A stretch of DNA of 64,000 bases from Entomomonas sp945283395 (lineage in GTDB: Bacteria > Pseudomonadota > Gammaproteobacteria > Pseudomonadales > Pseudomonadaceae): positions 17,030-81,029 of the forward strand of contig CAMLLC010000009.1 in assembly GCA_946480835.1 (NCBI GenBank), given 5' to 3'. Shown here piece after piece: positions 17,957 to 26,445 of the stretch (position 1 is the stretch's first letter; each line of letters begins with the position of its first letter). The translations under genes and the position numbers were made by a program. The notes under the pieces were generated by a model, which was not told the origin of the DNA, did no database searches, and saw only the letters and a program-made list of their open reading frames with translations.

Positions 17957-18670
17957 ATGATGGAAAAGATCATTAATTTTCGAGACTTAGGGGGATTGGT
18001 TAACCTACAAGGGCAGCGAATTTACAAGGGTAAACTGTTTCGCTCGGCTAATCCTTGTGTTGGCTCTGCAAAAGATTGTGGGTATTTACAAAACCTTAAG
18101 TTAGATGAAATTGTTGATTTTCGAAGTATAGAAGAAAAACGAAATAATGAGCAATTTTTTACTCAGCAGTTCAATTGTGTGGCTAAACCCATCTTTACAG
18201 GTAATATAGTGGAGCTCATAAATGAACAACTTGATAGTGAGCAGGCTAAATCTGCTATGTGCATGGTATATAAGCGTTTTCCTGTCGACTTTAAACAAGA
18301 GTTTCGATATTTATTGAAACTTGCTGAGCAAAGCAAAGTATTGTTGTATCATTGTACGGCAGGTAAAGATAGAACTGGATTTGCAACTTTCTTATTATTA
18401 AGTGCTTTAGGAGTTGCTGAACAATCTATTATGGATGAATATTTACTTTCAAATGAAGTGGTTAGTATTTTAAAACAACAACTAGCAGATTTATTAGAGG
18501 GTTTTGCGCCTGATGCAGACATTTGGGAAGCTTTTTTAAGTGTTTATCCAGTTTATTTAGAAACAGCTATAGCTGTCATAAATAAACAGTATGGAGGCGT
18601 GTATCGCTATCTAACAGATACCTTGGGCATTGATATTAGAGCCATACGTCAACACTATTTAGAGAATTGA
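17957..18670 (+). CDS. Tyrosine/serine protein phosphatase (Y_phosphatase3 family)
   Basis: 237 residues. NFRDLGG near the start and the P-loop HCTAGKDRTG with nucleophile Cys133 are the hallmarks of the atypical dual-specificity / phosphoinositide-like phosphatases (Y_phosphatase3). The general-acid region is around VDFRSIEEK. Relatives include secreted LipA/Ptp enzymes, but this one has no signal peptide, so it is cytoplasmic. It starts 5 bases after recQ and ends 2 bases before the next ATG, so the three genes form one unit. A second Met (17960) may be the true start. Confidence 0.82.
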   Translation: MMEKIINFRDLGGLVNLQGQRIYKGKLFRSANPCVGSAKDCGYLQNLKLDEIVDFRSIEEKRNNEQFFTQQFNCVAKPIFTGNIVELINEQLDSEQAKSAMCMVYKRFPVDFKQEFRYLLKLAEQSKVLLYHCTAGKDRTGFATFLLLSALGVAEQSIMDEYLLSNEVVSILKQQLADLLEGFAPDADIWEAFLSVYPVYLETAIAVINKQYGGVYRYLTDTLGIDIRAIRQHYLEN

Positions 18671-18672
18671 GC

Positions 18673-19158
18673 ATGGTTATAAACAAGGAGCAATTCCTGT
18701 CATTGTTGCTTTATCTATTGTTGCTTATTGGTGGGCTTTTCCTAGTGCTACTGCTTGTGTTGCTATTAAATAAAACACAACGATGGCCTTATAAAAAAGT
18801 GGCTATTATGTCGGAAGTTGAAAAAAATTTTTATAAGCAATTACAGCTTGCCTTCCCGCAGTATCACCTTTTTGTACAAGTACAGTTATCACGTATTATT
18901 AGACCTCCTAAAGGCAAAAATGAATTGAAATGGCTTAATAAAATTTGGCGTTTAAGTGTCGATTATGTGCTAGTAGATAATGAATTTATCACGGTTGCTG
19001 TGATAGAGTTAGATGATGCGAGTCATTCGCATCCTCACAGAAAGGAGGCTGATTTGAGAAAGGATAAGGCATTAAAGGCGGCTGGAGTTCATTTAATCAG
19101 AATTAGAACTGATCAAATACCTTCTAACCAGAAGTTATTAGCCCTAGTGAATAGATAA
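18673..19158 (+). CDS. Membrane-anchored DUF2726 protein
   Basis: 161 residues from the ATG at 18673; a TTG at 18667 overlaps the upstream stop and is less likely. One strong N-terminal membrane segment (about 8-30, almost pure Leu) is followed by a cytoplasmic DUF2726 domain (about 45-161). Its core, DYVLVDNEFITVAVIELDD with K-R-K-D-K-A downstream, resembles the restriction-endonuclease-like fold, and IELDD could hold the catalytic acids. Many family members are nuclease-like but untested. It is third in a recQ-phosphatase-DUF2726 run. Confidence 0.75.
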   Translation: MVINKEQFLSLLLYLLLLIGGLFLVLLLVLLLNKTQRWPYKKVAIMSEVEKNFYKQLQLAFPQYHLFVQVQLSRIIRPPKGKNELKWLNKIWRLSVDYVLVDNEFITVAVIELDDASHSHPHRKEADLRKDKALKAAGVHLIRIRTDQIPSNQKLLALVNR

Positions 19159-19313
19159 AAATTCTAGCGTGAGATATTAAGAAATAATTAACTATTAATC
19201 TAGCATAGGCAATTGCTAAGAATTCTGTTATTGTTTAAATGCTATTTTGAACTATCTAAAATAAGCGCATATCATTGATTTATAATAAAATAATATAGGT
19301 TTTAAGTATTGGT

Positions 19314-20195
19314 GTGGAACAGAAGGAACTACAGCAAAATTTGCCAAACAAAGAGTATCAACCTTTATCTTTGTTAGATATCTTAACGCGTAATCTATTG
19401 CTACTAACGGTCATATTCTTAAGCGTTGGCTTTGGTATAGCTGTTCAGTTATTAGATAAGCATTCGTTAGACTGTTATTTTTTACAGCTTCAATCTGATA
19501 GATTAGGTTTTATATTTTTCATTGTAGTGGCCGCTTGTTATATAAGTTTGTTATTTATTGCCATCAATAAACAGTGGGTTAATTTTTTTGTACAAATAAT
19601 AGTAGCTATTATTCTATTTATTTTATTAATTTTTATTTTTAATCCTAATTTGCGTGTAGATATTTATTTAAATAAGCATCACAGCAGTTTTAATACTCGT
19701 AGTTGGGATAAAGTTGAGCAATTACCCATTACTCAATTAATAAGTTTTCAATGGTTACAAATGCCAGATAAAACGGATGCTTTTTTTCCGATAGGGATCG
19801 TTTGTCCTGCTAAACATAGTTTTTATTTATTGAATTTTGTGTTTTCACATCACTATAAGTTGCCTTTAAAAAAGTATCAGCAAAATAAGTTAGCTACTGG
19901 TATTGGCTGTAATAAAGCGTCATTAAAATTGCTTAAACAAATCCCTAGTAGAGAAAAAACATTATTAACTGCTGATTATAAAGGTTTCTTAGAATTAGAT
20001 AAAAATATGGATGGTAAGCGAATTAGCGAAAGACCTCTTACTATACCTATCTATGCATTACCTATAGAGCTACAAAACCAGTTGGCAAAATATGCTGAGT
20101 TAAAACAGCTACCTTATGATCAACAAATAGTAACTCCTATTATCTTAAGACAACTATTAGAAAAAAATAAAATGATAATGAAAGAGAAAAAATAA
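19314..20195 (+). CDS. Three-helix membrane protein, unknown
   Basis: 293 residues from a GTG at 19314. Hydrophobic segments lie at about 30-48, 64-83 and 90-110, followed by a soluble domain of about 180 residues with two cysteines (IVCPAKHS and GIGCNKASL) and a basic tail. The order of small membrane domain then long soluble domain recalls type IV pilin accessory proteins (TfpX/TfpZ), but I see no decisive motif and do not assign it. It is preceded by a 155-base gap. Confidence 0.6.
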   Translation: MEQKELQQNLPNKEYQPLSLLDILTRNLLLLTVIFLSVGFGIAVQLLDKHSLDCYFLQLQSDRLGFIFFIVVAACYISLLFIAINKQWVNFFVQIIVAIILFILLIFIFNPNLRVDIYLNKHHSSFNTRSWDKVEQLPITQLISFQWLQMPDKTDAFFPIGIVCPAKHSFYLLNFVFSHHYKLPLKKYQQNKLATGIGCNKASLKLLKQIPSREKTLLTADYKGFLELDKNMDGKRISERPLTIPIYALPIELQNQLAKYAELKQLPYDQQIVTPIILRQLLEKNKMIMKEKK

Positions 20196-20256
20196 CAAAA
20201 AATAGAATAAAAAATGCCGTTACTCTACTTTTACTTCTAATAATAATCTCTCATGC

Positions 20257-20380
20257 TAAAAACAGTCTCAGACTGTTTCGTTTACATATCCTTGTAAACC
20301 GACCTCGACATCCGTACCACGCCCTAACTCCTGTTTCCGTGCAGGCCTTGCTTTGTTATCCTAGCAAATAATCCCTGTTT
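20257..20380 (-). ncRNA. Candidate RsmY/RsmX-like CsrA-sequestering small RNA
   Basis: Read on the minus strand, about 120 bases contain six GGA motifs. Two sit in loops: GTTTAC-AAGGATAT-GTAAAC (20299-20280) and CCTG-CACGGAAA-CAGG. It ends in a perfect intrinsic terminator, AAACAGTC/GACTGTTT with loop TGA (20278-20260), then T residues. A TATGAT -10-like box lies near 20389-20394, and a perfect palindrome lies upstream. GGA in hairpin loops, 110-130 base length and an intrinsic terminator are the defining traits of the Pseudomonas RsmX/Y/Z RNAs that titrate RsmA. It is much richer in GC than its surroundings. I cannot confirm homology; an unrelated sRNA is possible. Confidence 0.55.
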
Positions 20381-20412
20381 AGAAGTTATCATAAGAGTAA
20401 CGACAATTCTGC

Positions 20413-20430
20413 ATATCTCAATTGAGATAT
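20413..20430. promoter_or_regulatory. Perfect 18-bp palindrome upstream of the candidate sRNA
   Basis: ATATCTCAATTGAGATAT, centred about 44 bases before the presumed RNA start. It could be an operator or upstream activating site. It does not match the GacA box consensus (TGTAAG..CTTACA) well. Confidence 0.4.
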
Positions 20431-20848
20431 CAAACAATCTTTACTTTGAGGCTATATTAGCAATGAATTATAGACTGGTAAAGATCTTTTTCGAGTAATT
20501 TATTTAGAGCAAGCTTTTAAATGTAAAAAAATATTACATTTCCTTGTGATATGAGAAATAGATCACATTACACATAAAAAATTTATGTATTTCCAGATTA
20601 TTATAGTAATCTATACCATTGGTCATAAATTATGAGTTACTAAATTAAAAGATAAAGATGTATTAATTATCCCATTCATTTAATCAGTATTAAGAGCTAA
20701 TATTGTCATTAACAATATAAAAGTATAGCTGTTTTAGAGCTAATACTTTGGGTTAGCTATTAACTATATGCATTGGTATTATAAAACTAAAATAATAAGG
20801 TATAGCCATCAAATTAACTGAGTAAAGACGAATTAGTTTATTGTAAAC

Positions 20849-20873
20849 AAAGGCGGAATATGATTCCGCCTTT
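20849..20873 (-). terminator. Terminator of the YbdG-type channel gene
   Basis: A perfect 11-bp stem (AAAGGCGGAAT, 20849-20859 with 20863-20873), loop of three, directly beyond the stop at 20878; T-rich tail (TTTGTTT) on the minus strand. Confidence 0.8.
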
Positions 20874-20877
20874 GTGC

Positions 20878-22125
20878 TTATTTGTTATTATGTTCTCTTA
20901 ATAAGCGCATATTAACTACATCTGTACCACTAGGATCTTGAAATACATGTAAGCCAAATTCTGGTAAAATAGCCAATAAGTGATCAAAAATATCAGATTG
21001 GATGTTTTCGTAAAAAGCCCATCTAGTATCATTGGTGAAACAATATAATTCTAAAGGTATACCCTCAGCGGTAGGGGCCATTTGTCTTACTAATAATGTT
21101 AAATCTTGATGAATTTTAGGATGGCTTTTTAGATAATTAATCACGTAGGCTCTAAACGTACCAAAATTAGTAATACGCCGTGAGTTGACTTTATTGTTAT
21201 CGCCATACTCTTTATTCCATTGGGTTATTTCTTGATCTTTTTCTAGTAAATAATTTGTAAGTAATTTGAATTGTCTTAAGTGGTTTTCTTCATCTTTGGT
21301 TAAGAAATGAACGCTATTTTGATCTATATATAAACTTCTTTTAATACGTCTCCCGCCTGTTTCTTGCATTCCTCGCCAGTTTTTGAATGAGTCTGTCATA
21401 AACTTTTTAGTGGGTATAGTTGTGATAGTTTTGTCCCAGTTTTGTACTTTAACAGTATGAAGTGCTATATCTATCACATTGCCATCAGCATTAAGTTGTG
21501 GTATTTCAATCCAGTCGCCAATGCGAATCATATCATTGGATGAAATTTGTACACTAGCTACTAGTGATAGTAAAGTATCTTGGAAGATTAACATTAACAC
21601 CGCAGCCATAGCACCCAGACCTGATAGCAAGATGATAGGTGATTTATCTATGAGCGTAGCAATGATAAGGATAGTGGCAATAGAAAAAATAATAATCTTA
21701 ATTATTTGAATATAACCTTTAATAGGTTTATCCGCAGCATCAGGGCGTTTTTGCCAAAGTGCATTGATAATATTCAAAATGTTACTTAAAGCCAATACTA
21801 AGGTTAAAATAACAAAAGCAGAACAAATGTTATCTACAACTTGAATAAAAGCTTTAGGTAAATCTGGCACCGCTTTGATTCCTAGGGAAATTACTAAAGC
21901 TGGCACAACATTTGAAATTCTTGTAACTACATTATCTTTGCTAAGTAAATCATCTTTACGTAATAGGGTAACTTTGAGTAATTTAGTGATGCCTCGTACT
22001 AGGATACGTTTCACCATAAAATTAGCAATCCAGGCAACTATAACCAGTATGCTAAGACAAATAATAGTAAAAGCTATAGGGTATTCTTTTAGCCAACTAA
22101 CCAGTTCATGGTAATAATAAAGCAT
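20878..22125 (-). CDS. ybdG: YbdG-type mechanosensitive ion channel
   Basis: 415 residues, the same length as E. coli YbdG, with the same landmarks: the pore-lining LLSGLGAMAAVLMLIFQDTL block, QISSNDMIRIGDWIEIP and ITTIPTKKFMTDSFKNWRGM. Five N-terminal membrane segments (up to about 190) precede the MscS beta domain (about 190-250), the YbdG-specific insert (about 270-310) and the C-terminal alpha/beta domain. The family makes small-conductance channels opening under hypo-osmotic or mild hyper-osmotic stress. A strong ribosome site (AAGGATT) precedes the ATG. The proVW osmoprotectant genes lie 490 bases upstream. Confidence 0.88.
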   Translation of the reverse strand: MLYYYHELVSWLKEYPIAFTIICLSILVIVAWIANFMVKRILVRGITKLLKVTLLRKDDLLSKDNVVTRISNVVPALVISLGIKAVPDLPKAFIQVVDNICSAFVILTLVLALSNILNIINALWQKRPDAADKPIKGYIQIIKIIIFSIATILIIATLIDKSPIILLSGLGAMAAVLMLIFQDTLLSLVASVQISSNDMIRIGDWIEIPQLNADGNVIDIALHTVKVQNWDKTITTIPTKKFMTDSFKNWRGMQETGGRRIKRSLYIDQNSVHFLTKDEENHLRQFKLLTNYLLEKDQEITQWNKEYGDNNKVNSRRITNFGTFRAYVINYLKSHPKIHQDLTLLVRQMAPTAEGIPLELYCFTNDTRWAFYENIQSDIFDHLLAILPEFGLHVFQDPSGTDVVNMRLLREHNNK

Positions 22126-22616
22126 TCTTAATCCTTTTTTAAAATAATATATAACTTCTATAGCCTAACAGATACAGCTTGATAAACAAGCTAGAAATGT
22201 AATTAATTTAAGGGGATAATTTATGGATCAAATGAGTTATTAGTTGATAGGTTTAATAACGGAGGCTTCTTAACTGGCAAGATTATTCTCATTTAAGACT
22301 ATTTATAAAGATGTTAATAGTGACTTATGGAACTTCTAGCTTATTTAGGGAGGAAATCTATTCTGTTAAAGTTCTTAAACATAGTATTAGAACTTTAATT
22401 AGAAATGTTTTATCTATTAATTGCCTGTGAGTTACTTGCAATTTACTGGTTAAGTTAAATAGCTGGTTGTTAGCTGTGGCCTCTTAGCTGCATTCAGTTC
22501 AAATTAGATCCAATTAAATAACCCTATGATTTGCTTGCCAATCAACCAAATGAAGTAGTATAAATAACTATCACCTCACATTAACCTCTATATTAAAAAG
22601 CTTTTATGAGTATTGA
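22126..22616. other. 491-base gap, nothing recognised
   Basis: AT-rich sequence between ybdG and proW. No open frame of useful length, hairpin with T-tail or RNA signature was seen. Promoter sequences for ybdG (minus strand) must lie in the part near 22126. Confidence 0.6.
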
Positions 22617-23648
22617 TTAGTTATCTTGTAAGTTATGTAAACGTTCTTTAAGCCATTCGATACGGCTTTTACGTTTTTCTAATTGGGAGTGACCAAAACT
22701 TTCTGTAATGCGGTCTAAGACGACAGCTAGTAAAACAACTGCGAGGCCGCTTTTGAAGCCTAAGCTGATATTAAGAGTATTTAAACTGCCATTAACTAAT
22801 TGTCCTAAGCCTTCTACCCCAACCATAGAAGCAATAATGACCATAGAAAGTGACATCATTAAACATTGATTAACGCCTGTCATAATAGATGGCATGGCAT
22901 TAGGCAATTGCACTTTGAAAAGTAATTGCCAGAAGGTACATCCAAATGAACGGCCAGCTTCAAGTAATTCTCTATTTACTTGTTTTATCCCTAGCTGAGT
23001 TAGACGCACGGCCGGGGGCATTGCAAAAATAATGGTAGCAATAATACCCACACTATAACCTATACTAAAAAGCATAGTAACAGGGATTAGATAAACAAAA
23101 GCTGGCATAGTTTGCATAAGATCAAGTATAGGACGTACTATATACTCTACATAGCGATTTTTAGCCATGCAAATACCTAGTGGAATGCCTATCATTAAAC
23201 TAATAAGGGTAGAGCTTAATACTAACCCTAGCGTGATCATAGTAGGGTTCCAGTAACCCACTGGTTTGCCCAATTCATAAAGTAGATAAGCTAAATAACC
23301 AAAGGAGATAGCTGACAACACATAAGTGATTTTATTGCGCCAAAAAGTTAATAAATACAACCAAATAGCTAGCAAAGTAAGCTCCCAAAAGCCATTGGCA
23401 AATCCATAGAGAATAAGCAATAGTGCTAGTGCAGTAAAAATTGCAAAACGGTAACTAACTCGCCAAAAAGCAAGCCCCACAATGGCCGCAATAATAATCC
23501 AAGGAGGAATGAATAATAAGCAAGCTTCAATGCTTTTACCTATATATTCTAAGCTATTTCCTACTGCCGTAAAAAAGCTACCATAATTATCTTGTAAAAA
23601 TAGGACACCCTGCTCGATCCAGTCTCCTAGGTCAAACTTAATGGTCAT
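22617..23648 (-). CDS. proW: Glycine betaine/proline ABC transporter permease ProW
   Basis: 343 residues. Six to seven membrane helices with the binding-protein-dependent permease EAA-like loop (ELLEAGRSFGCTFWQLLFKVQLPNAMPSI). N-terminal residues 1-50 are a periplasm/cytoplasm-facing extension as in E. coli ProW. It imports compatible solutes together with ProV. It overlaps proV by ATGA. No binding protein (ProX) gene follows; the next gene downstream, after a 491-base gap, is a mechanosensitive channel. Confidence 0.92.
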   Translation of the reverse strand: MTIKFDLGDWIEQGVLFLQDNYGSFFTAVGNSLEYIGKSIEACLLFIPPWIIIAAIVGLAFWRVSYRFAIFTALALLLILYGFANGFWELTLLAIWLYLLTFWRNKITYVLSAISFGYLAYLLYELGKPVGYWNPTMITLGLVLSSTLISLMIGIPLGICMAKNRYVEYIVRPILDLMQTMPAFVYLIPVTMLFSIGYSVGIIATIIFAMPPAVRLTQLGIKQVNRELLEAGRSFGCTFWQLLFKVQLPNAMPSIMTGVNQCLMMSLSMVIIASMVGVEGLGQLVNGSLNTLNISLGFKSGLAVVLLAVVLDRITESFGHSQLEKRKSRIEWLKERLHNLQDN

Positions 23649-24673
23649 TGTTTAGCTCCATATAAAGCTCCTAGAACTTCTGCATCTGATATATAACCTT
23701 TAGGATGACCCTGTTCATCTATAACTAGCAAAATTTTTTTATTTATCACTAAGTTTTCTATGACATCCGACAGTAACGTATTAGCCTTAATTGATTCGCT
23801 TGGTAGCGGTTGAGTTGCGTTTAAAGGTACAGCAATATCAATAGCTCTAATAAAACGTGTAGTATCAATGGTATCAAAAAAGCTACGGACATACTCATTA
23901 GCTGGATTAGTAATAAGTTGTTGTGGAGTACCTACTTGAACTAATTGTCCAGCCTGCATAATAGCTATTCTAGAGCCGATCCGTAAAGCTTCCTCTATAT
24001 CATGAGAAACGAAAATAATAGTACGCCTGTGCTCTTTTTGTAATTGTAATAACATATCTTGCATTTCACGTCTTTTAAGAGGGTCTAAGGCAGAAAAAGC
24101 TTCATCCATAATAATAATGGATGGATTTAATGCTAACGCTCTAGCTAAGCCTACGCGTTGTTGCATCCCTCCCGACAGCTCATGGGGGTATTTTTTGGCA
24201 AAAGTGGCTAACCCCGTTTGCTCTAACACTTGCATAGCACGATATTCTCGCTCTTTCTTAGCTATTTTGGCTACTTCTAAACCAAAAGCAACATTACCTA
24301 AAGCTGTTCTATTAGGTAATAGAGCAAAAGACTGAAATACCATGCTCATATCTTGGCGGCGTAAAGTAATAATTTCTTTAGTAGTTAATTTAAAAATATC
24401 ACGATTATCAATAAGTATTTCACCTGCAGTAGGTTCATACAGACGGTTAATTAAGCGCGCTAGGGTAGATTTACCAGAACCTGATAATCCCATAATGACA
24501 AAAATTTCACCCTCGCCAATTTCCAACGAGACATTACTGATGCCCACCAGTAATTCTTTTTCTTCTAAAATTTTTTCTTTTGACCAGCCTTGTTTTAGTA
24601 AAGCTATAGCCTCAATTGGTTTTGTGCCGAAAATTTTATAAAGATTGTTTAACACGATCTTGGGAGATTGCAT
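23645..24673 (-). CDS. proV: Glycine betaine/proline ABC transporter ATPase ProV
   Basis: 342 residues. Walker A GLSGSGKST, signature LSGGMQQRVGLARAL, Walker B IIIMDEAFSALDPL and the switch His in FVSHDIEEAL. The tail (about 275-342) holds CBS-like sequence that in relatives senses ionic strength. It is shorter than E. coli ProV (400), mainly in the CBS region. AAGG eight bases before the ATG supports the start. It forms an operon with proW. Confidence 0.93.
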   Translation of the reverse strand: MQSPKIVLNNLYKIFGTKPIEAIALLKQGWSKEKILEEKELLVGISNVSLEIGEGEIFVIMGLSGSGKSTLARLINRLYEPTAGEILIDNRDIFKLTTKEIITLRRQDMSMVFQSFALLPNRTALGNVAFGLEVAKIAKKEREYRAMQVLEQTGLATFAKKYPHELSGGMQQRVGLARALALNPSIIIMDEAFSALDPLKRREMQDMLLQLQKEHRRTIIFVSHDIEEALRIGSRIAIMQAGQLVQVGTPQQLITNPANEYVRSFFDTIDTTRFIRAIDIAVPLNATQPLPSESIKANTLLSDVIENLVINKKILLVIDEQGHPKGYISDAEVLGALYGAKQ

Positions 24674-24810
24674 CTAAGCGCCTTACATATTACTTAAATG
24701 AAAGTTAATAAAATTCTATTATACTGTATTTAATGTAAATCAGGTATAAAGGCTGACATGGTAGATTATTAGTCTATCTTATTTTCTTAATTTAACTATT
24801 GTATTGATCT

Positions 24811-25008
24811 ATGAACAACTTCTTTATTGGTTATATGATTTGTTGGGGTATAGCCTGTTTAATAGCGGTAGCATTAATTCTTAATAATTTTAAGAAGCTT
24901 GATATTGCTTCTAGGGGTTATTGGCAATGGCTATTTCAACCTTGGAAAATCATCACATTCTTAATAGCAATGACAGGACTTATCCTGATAGCACCTTATT
25001 CAGGTTAG
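24811..25008 (+). CDS. Small two-helix membrane protein
   Basis: 65 residues with two membrane segments (about 3-25 and 45-62) joined by a basic loop (NNFKKLDIASRGYWQW). No family recognised. It is divergent from proV and shares its promoter region. Confidence 0.55.
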   Translation: MNNFFIGYMICWGIACLIAVALILNNFKKLDIASRGYWQWLFQPWKIITFLIAMTGLILIAPYSG

Positions 25009-25355
25009 GTTACATGAAATTATGTTGATGCCTGTTTCATGGCGATTTTGACCTATTTAAAGCACTTTGGACAGTTGCAATATTATCTAAAACATTACAG
25101 CGAAAACGAGCTTTCTGGCAACTATATGTGGTAATTTGTATATAGTTGTTTTCAGCCAGCTGGAACTATGATCTTTATTTAGTAAGTAAAGAGGGGTATT
25201 ATCCATTAACTTGGTCAGCCAATATAGTAGCTTTTGTGTGGTAAGTAACTAGATCATGAAATTTATTCTTAACATAACTAGTTTCCTCTGCCGTATTATA
25301 GAAATGGTAATACATGGCTTGCTTGTTGGTAGCTATCGTGACTTATGGAGATAAA
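25009..25355. other. Gap with possible membrane-protein remnant
   Basis: Frame +1 between about 25030 and 25250 reads FKALWTVAILSKTLQRKRAF, then one TAG, then DLYLVSKEGYYPLTWSANIV before the next stop. The wording looks like a small membrane protein (DUF2569-like) that has lost its start and gained stops. It may also be chance. The end of the gap holds the ribosome site of the lipoprotein gene. Confidence 0.3.
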
Positions 25356-25733
25356 ATGCGCTTACTATTGTTAGTTGTTAGTAGCTTGATATTAACAAGT
25401 TGTTCAACAGTTTCTACTGAGAAATATGAAGCTTTATTAAATGGCTGGCTTAATAGATCAGAACTGGACTTGGTTAGTCATTGGGGAGCACCAGATAATG
25501 TGTATCAGGTAGAGGATAAAAAATTTCTATCCTATTACTCGCAACATAATAGTTACATCCCGAGCACAGCCTATTATTATCAGCCTTTTTTTACGGGTGG
25601 TTGGCCTTATTATGATCCTATTGAAGATGCCTCTTATCAAGTTATAAGTAAGGTGTGTAAAACAACCTTCACAATAGAACAACATACAATAACTCATTGG
25701 AACCATCAAGGAGATGGTTGTATTGCTCAATAA
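25356..25733 (+). CDS. Small Tyr-rich lipoprotein
   Basis: 125 residues from the ATG at 25356, chosen because GGAG lies 5 bases before it and the protein then opens with a proper lipoprotein signal (MRLLLLVVSSLILTSC, Cys16). The body has the WGAPDNVYQ segment common in small SmpA/OmlA-like or YfjS-type lipoproteins, where a WG.P...Y block follows a helix, then a tyrosine-rich loop (STAYYYQPFFTGGWPYYDP) and two late cysteines. Function unknown; an envelope location is expected. Confidence 0.7.
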   Translation: MRLLLLVVSSLILTSCSTVSTEKYEALLNGWLNRSELDLVSHWGAPDNVYQVEDKKFLSYYSQHNSYIPSTAYYYQPFFTGGWPYYDPIEDASYQVISKVCKTTFTIEQHTITHWNHQGDGCIAQ

Positions 25734-26048
25734 AGATTGTTTGAAGAGCTGTAGTACTATTTTTATGAGTTAGAATGGTTGTAGAGTAGATTTAATAGCT
25801 GCTAATTGTTTAGTCAAGACTTACACTAATTAACTAAGCAAAAAGTATAAGAAATGAGTATTTTTTGATCTTAGTAGGTATTATATAACAGTTTTTATTC
25901 TATACTGTAATTCGGTATTTTTTGCAAGCAAGATTTAGCCATCTTTTTTCTATGAGTTTCTGGGCAAAGTTGTCAAAATCAAGCTTATAAAAATTGCCGT
26001 TTTAGGCCTTTTAAAAAGTAAGTGAAATGAAGTAAAGTGGAGTTAGTT

Positions 26049-26258
26049 ATGGCTGATCGTGAGGTTGGAACTGTTAAGTGGTTTAATGATGCTAAAGGAT
26101 TCGGCTTTATTATTAGAGAAAATGGAGCAGATGTATTTGTTCATTATCAAGCTATTCGTGGTGATGGGCATCGCTCTTTGTCAGATGGACAAAAAGTAGA
26201 ATTTTCAGTGGTACAAGGGCAAAAAGGTTTACAAGCAGAAGATGTAGTTAAAATTTAA
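26049..26258 (+). CDS. Cold-shock protein, CspA family
   Basis: 69 residues from the ATG at 26049 (GGAG at spacing 6-7); an in-frame GTG at 26037 is rejected because it overlaps the ribosome site. The single cold-shock domain shows RNP1 as KGFGFI and RNP2 as VFVHY. It binds single-stranded RNA/DNA and melts RNA structure. The 300-base region upstream is long enough for the structured leader usual for csp genes. I cannot say which Csp paralogue this is. Confidence 0.92.
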   Translation: MADREVGTVKWFNDAKGFGFIIRENGADVFVHYQAIRGDGHRSLSDGQKVEFSVVQGQKGLQAEDVVKI

Positions 26259-26278
26259 ATAAAATTACTATTTATCTA

Positions 26279-26311
26279 ATAAATCCCAACATTAAGTTGG
26301 GATTTATTTTG
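26279..26311 (+). terminator. Terminator of the cold-shock gene
   Basis: Stem TAAATCCCAAC/GTTGGGATTTA with loop ATTAA, followed by TTTT; 22 bases after the csp stop. Confidence 0.88.
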
Positions 26312-26445
26312 ATAGTTTTGCTATTATTGTCGCTAATGAGAAAGTTTCTTATAATTGTAATATATTCAATATAAGTATAAATTATTAGGTATGTCTTATT
26401 AATTATACTATGCAAACAAAACAACACTTTCAGGGGAAGATCTCA

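Larger units (their letters stand above)
20196..20877. other. 682-base intergenic region with a probable small RNA
   Basis: No protein gene is visible. It holds the candidate minus-strand RNA (about 20257-20380), a perfect palindrome at 20413-20430 and, next to the channel gene, a terminator at 20849-20873. The rest (about 20440-20840) is AT-rich; one imperfect inverted repeat (TGTGAT near 20546 with ATCACA near 20563) has a spacer too long for a CRP site. Confidence 0.7.

Noticed and set aside
20546..20568. TGTGA...TCACA inverted repeat as a CRP site
   Set aside because: Spacer is 13 bases; a CRP site needs 6.
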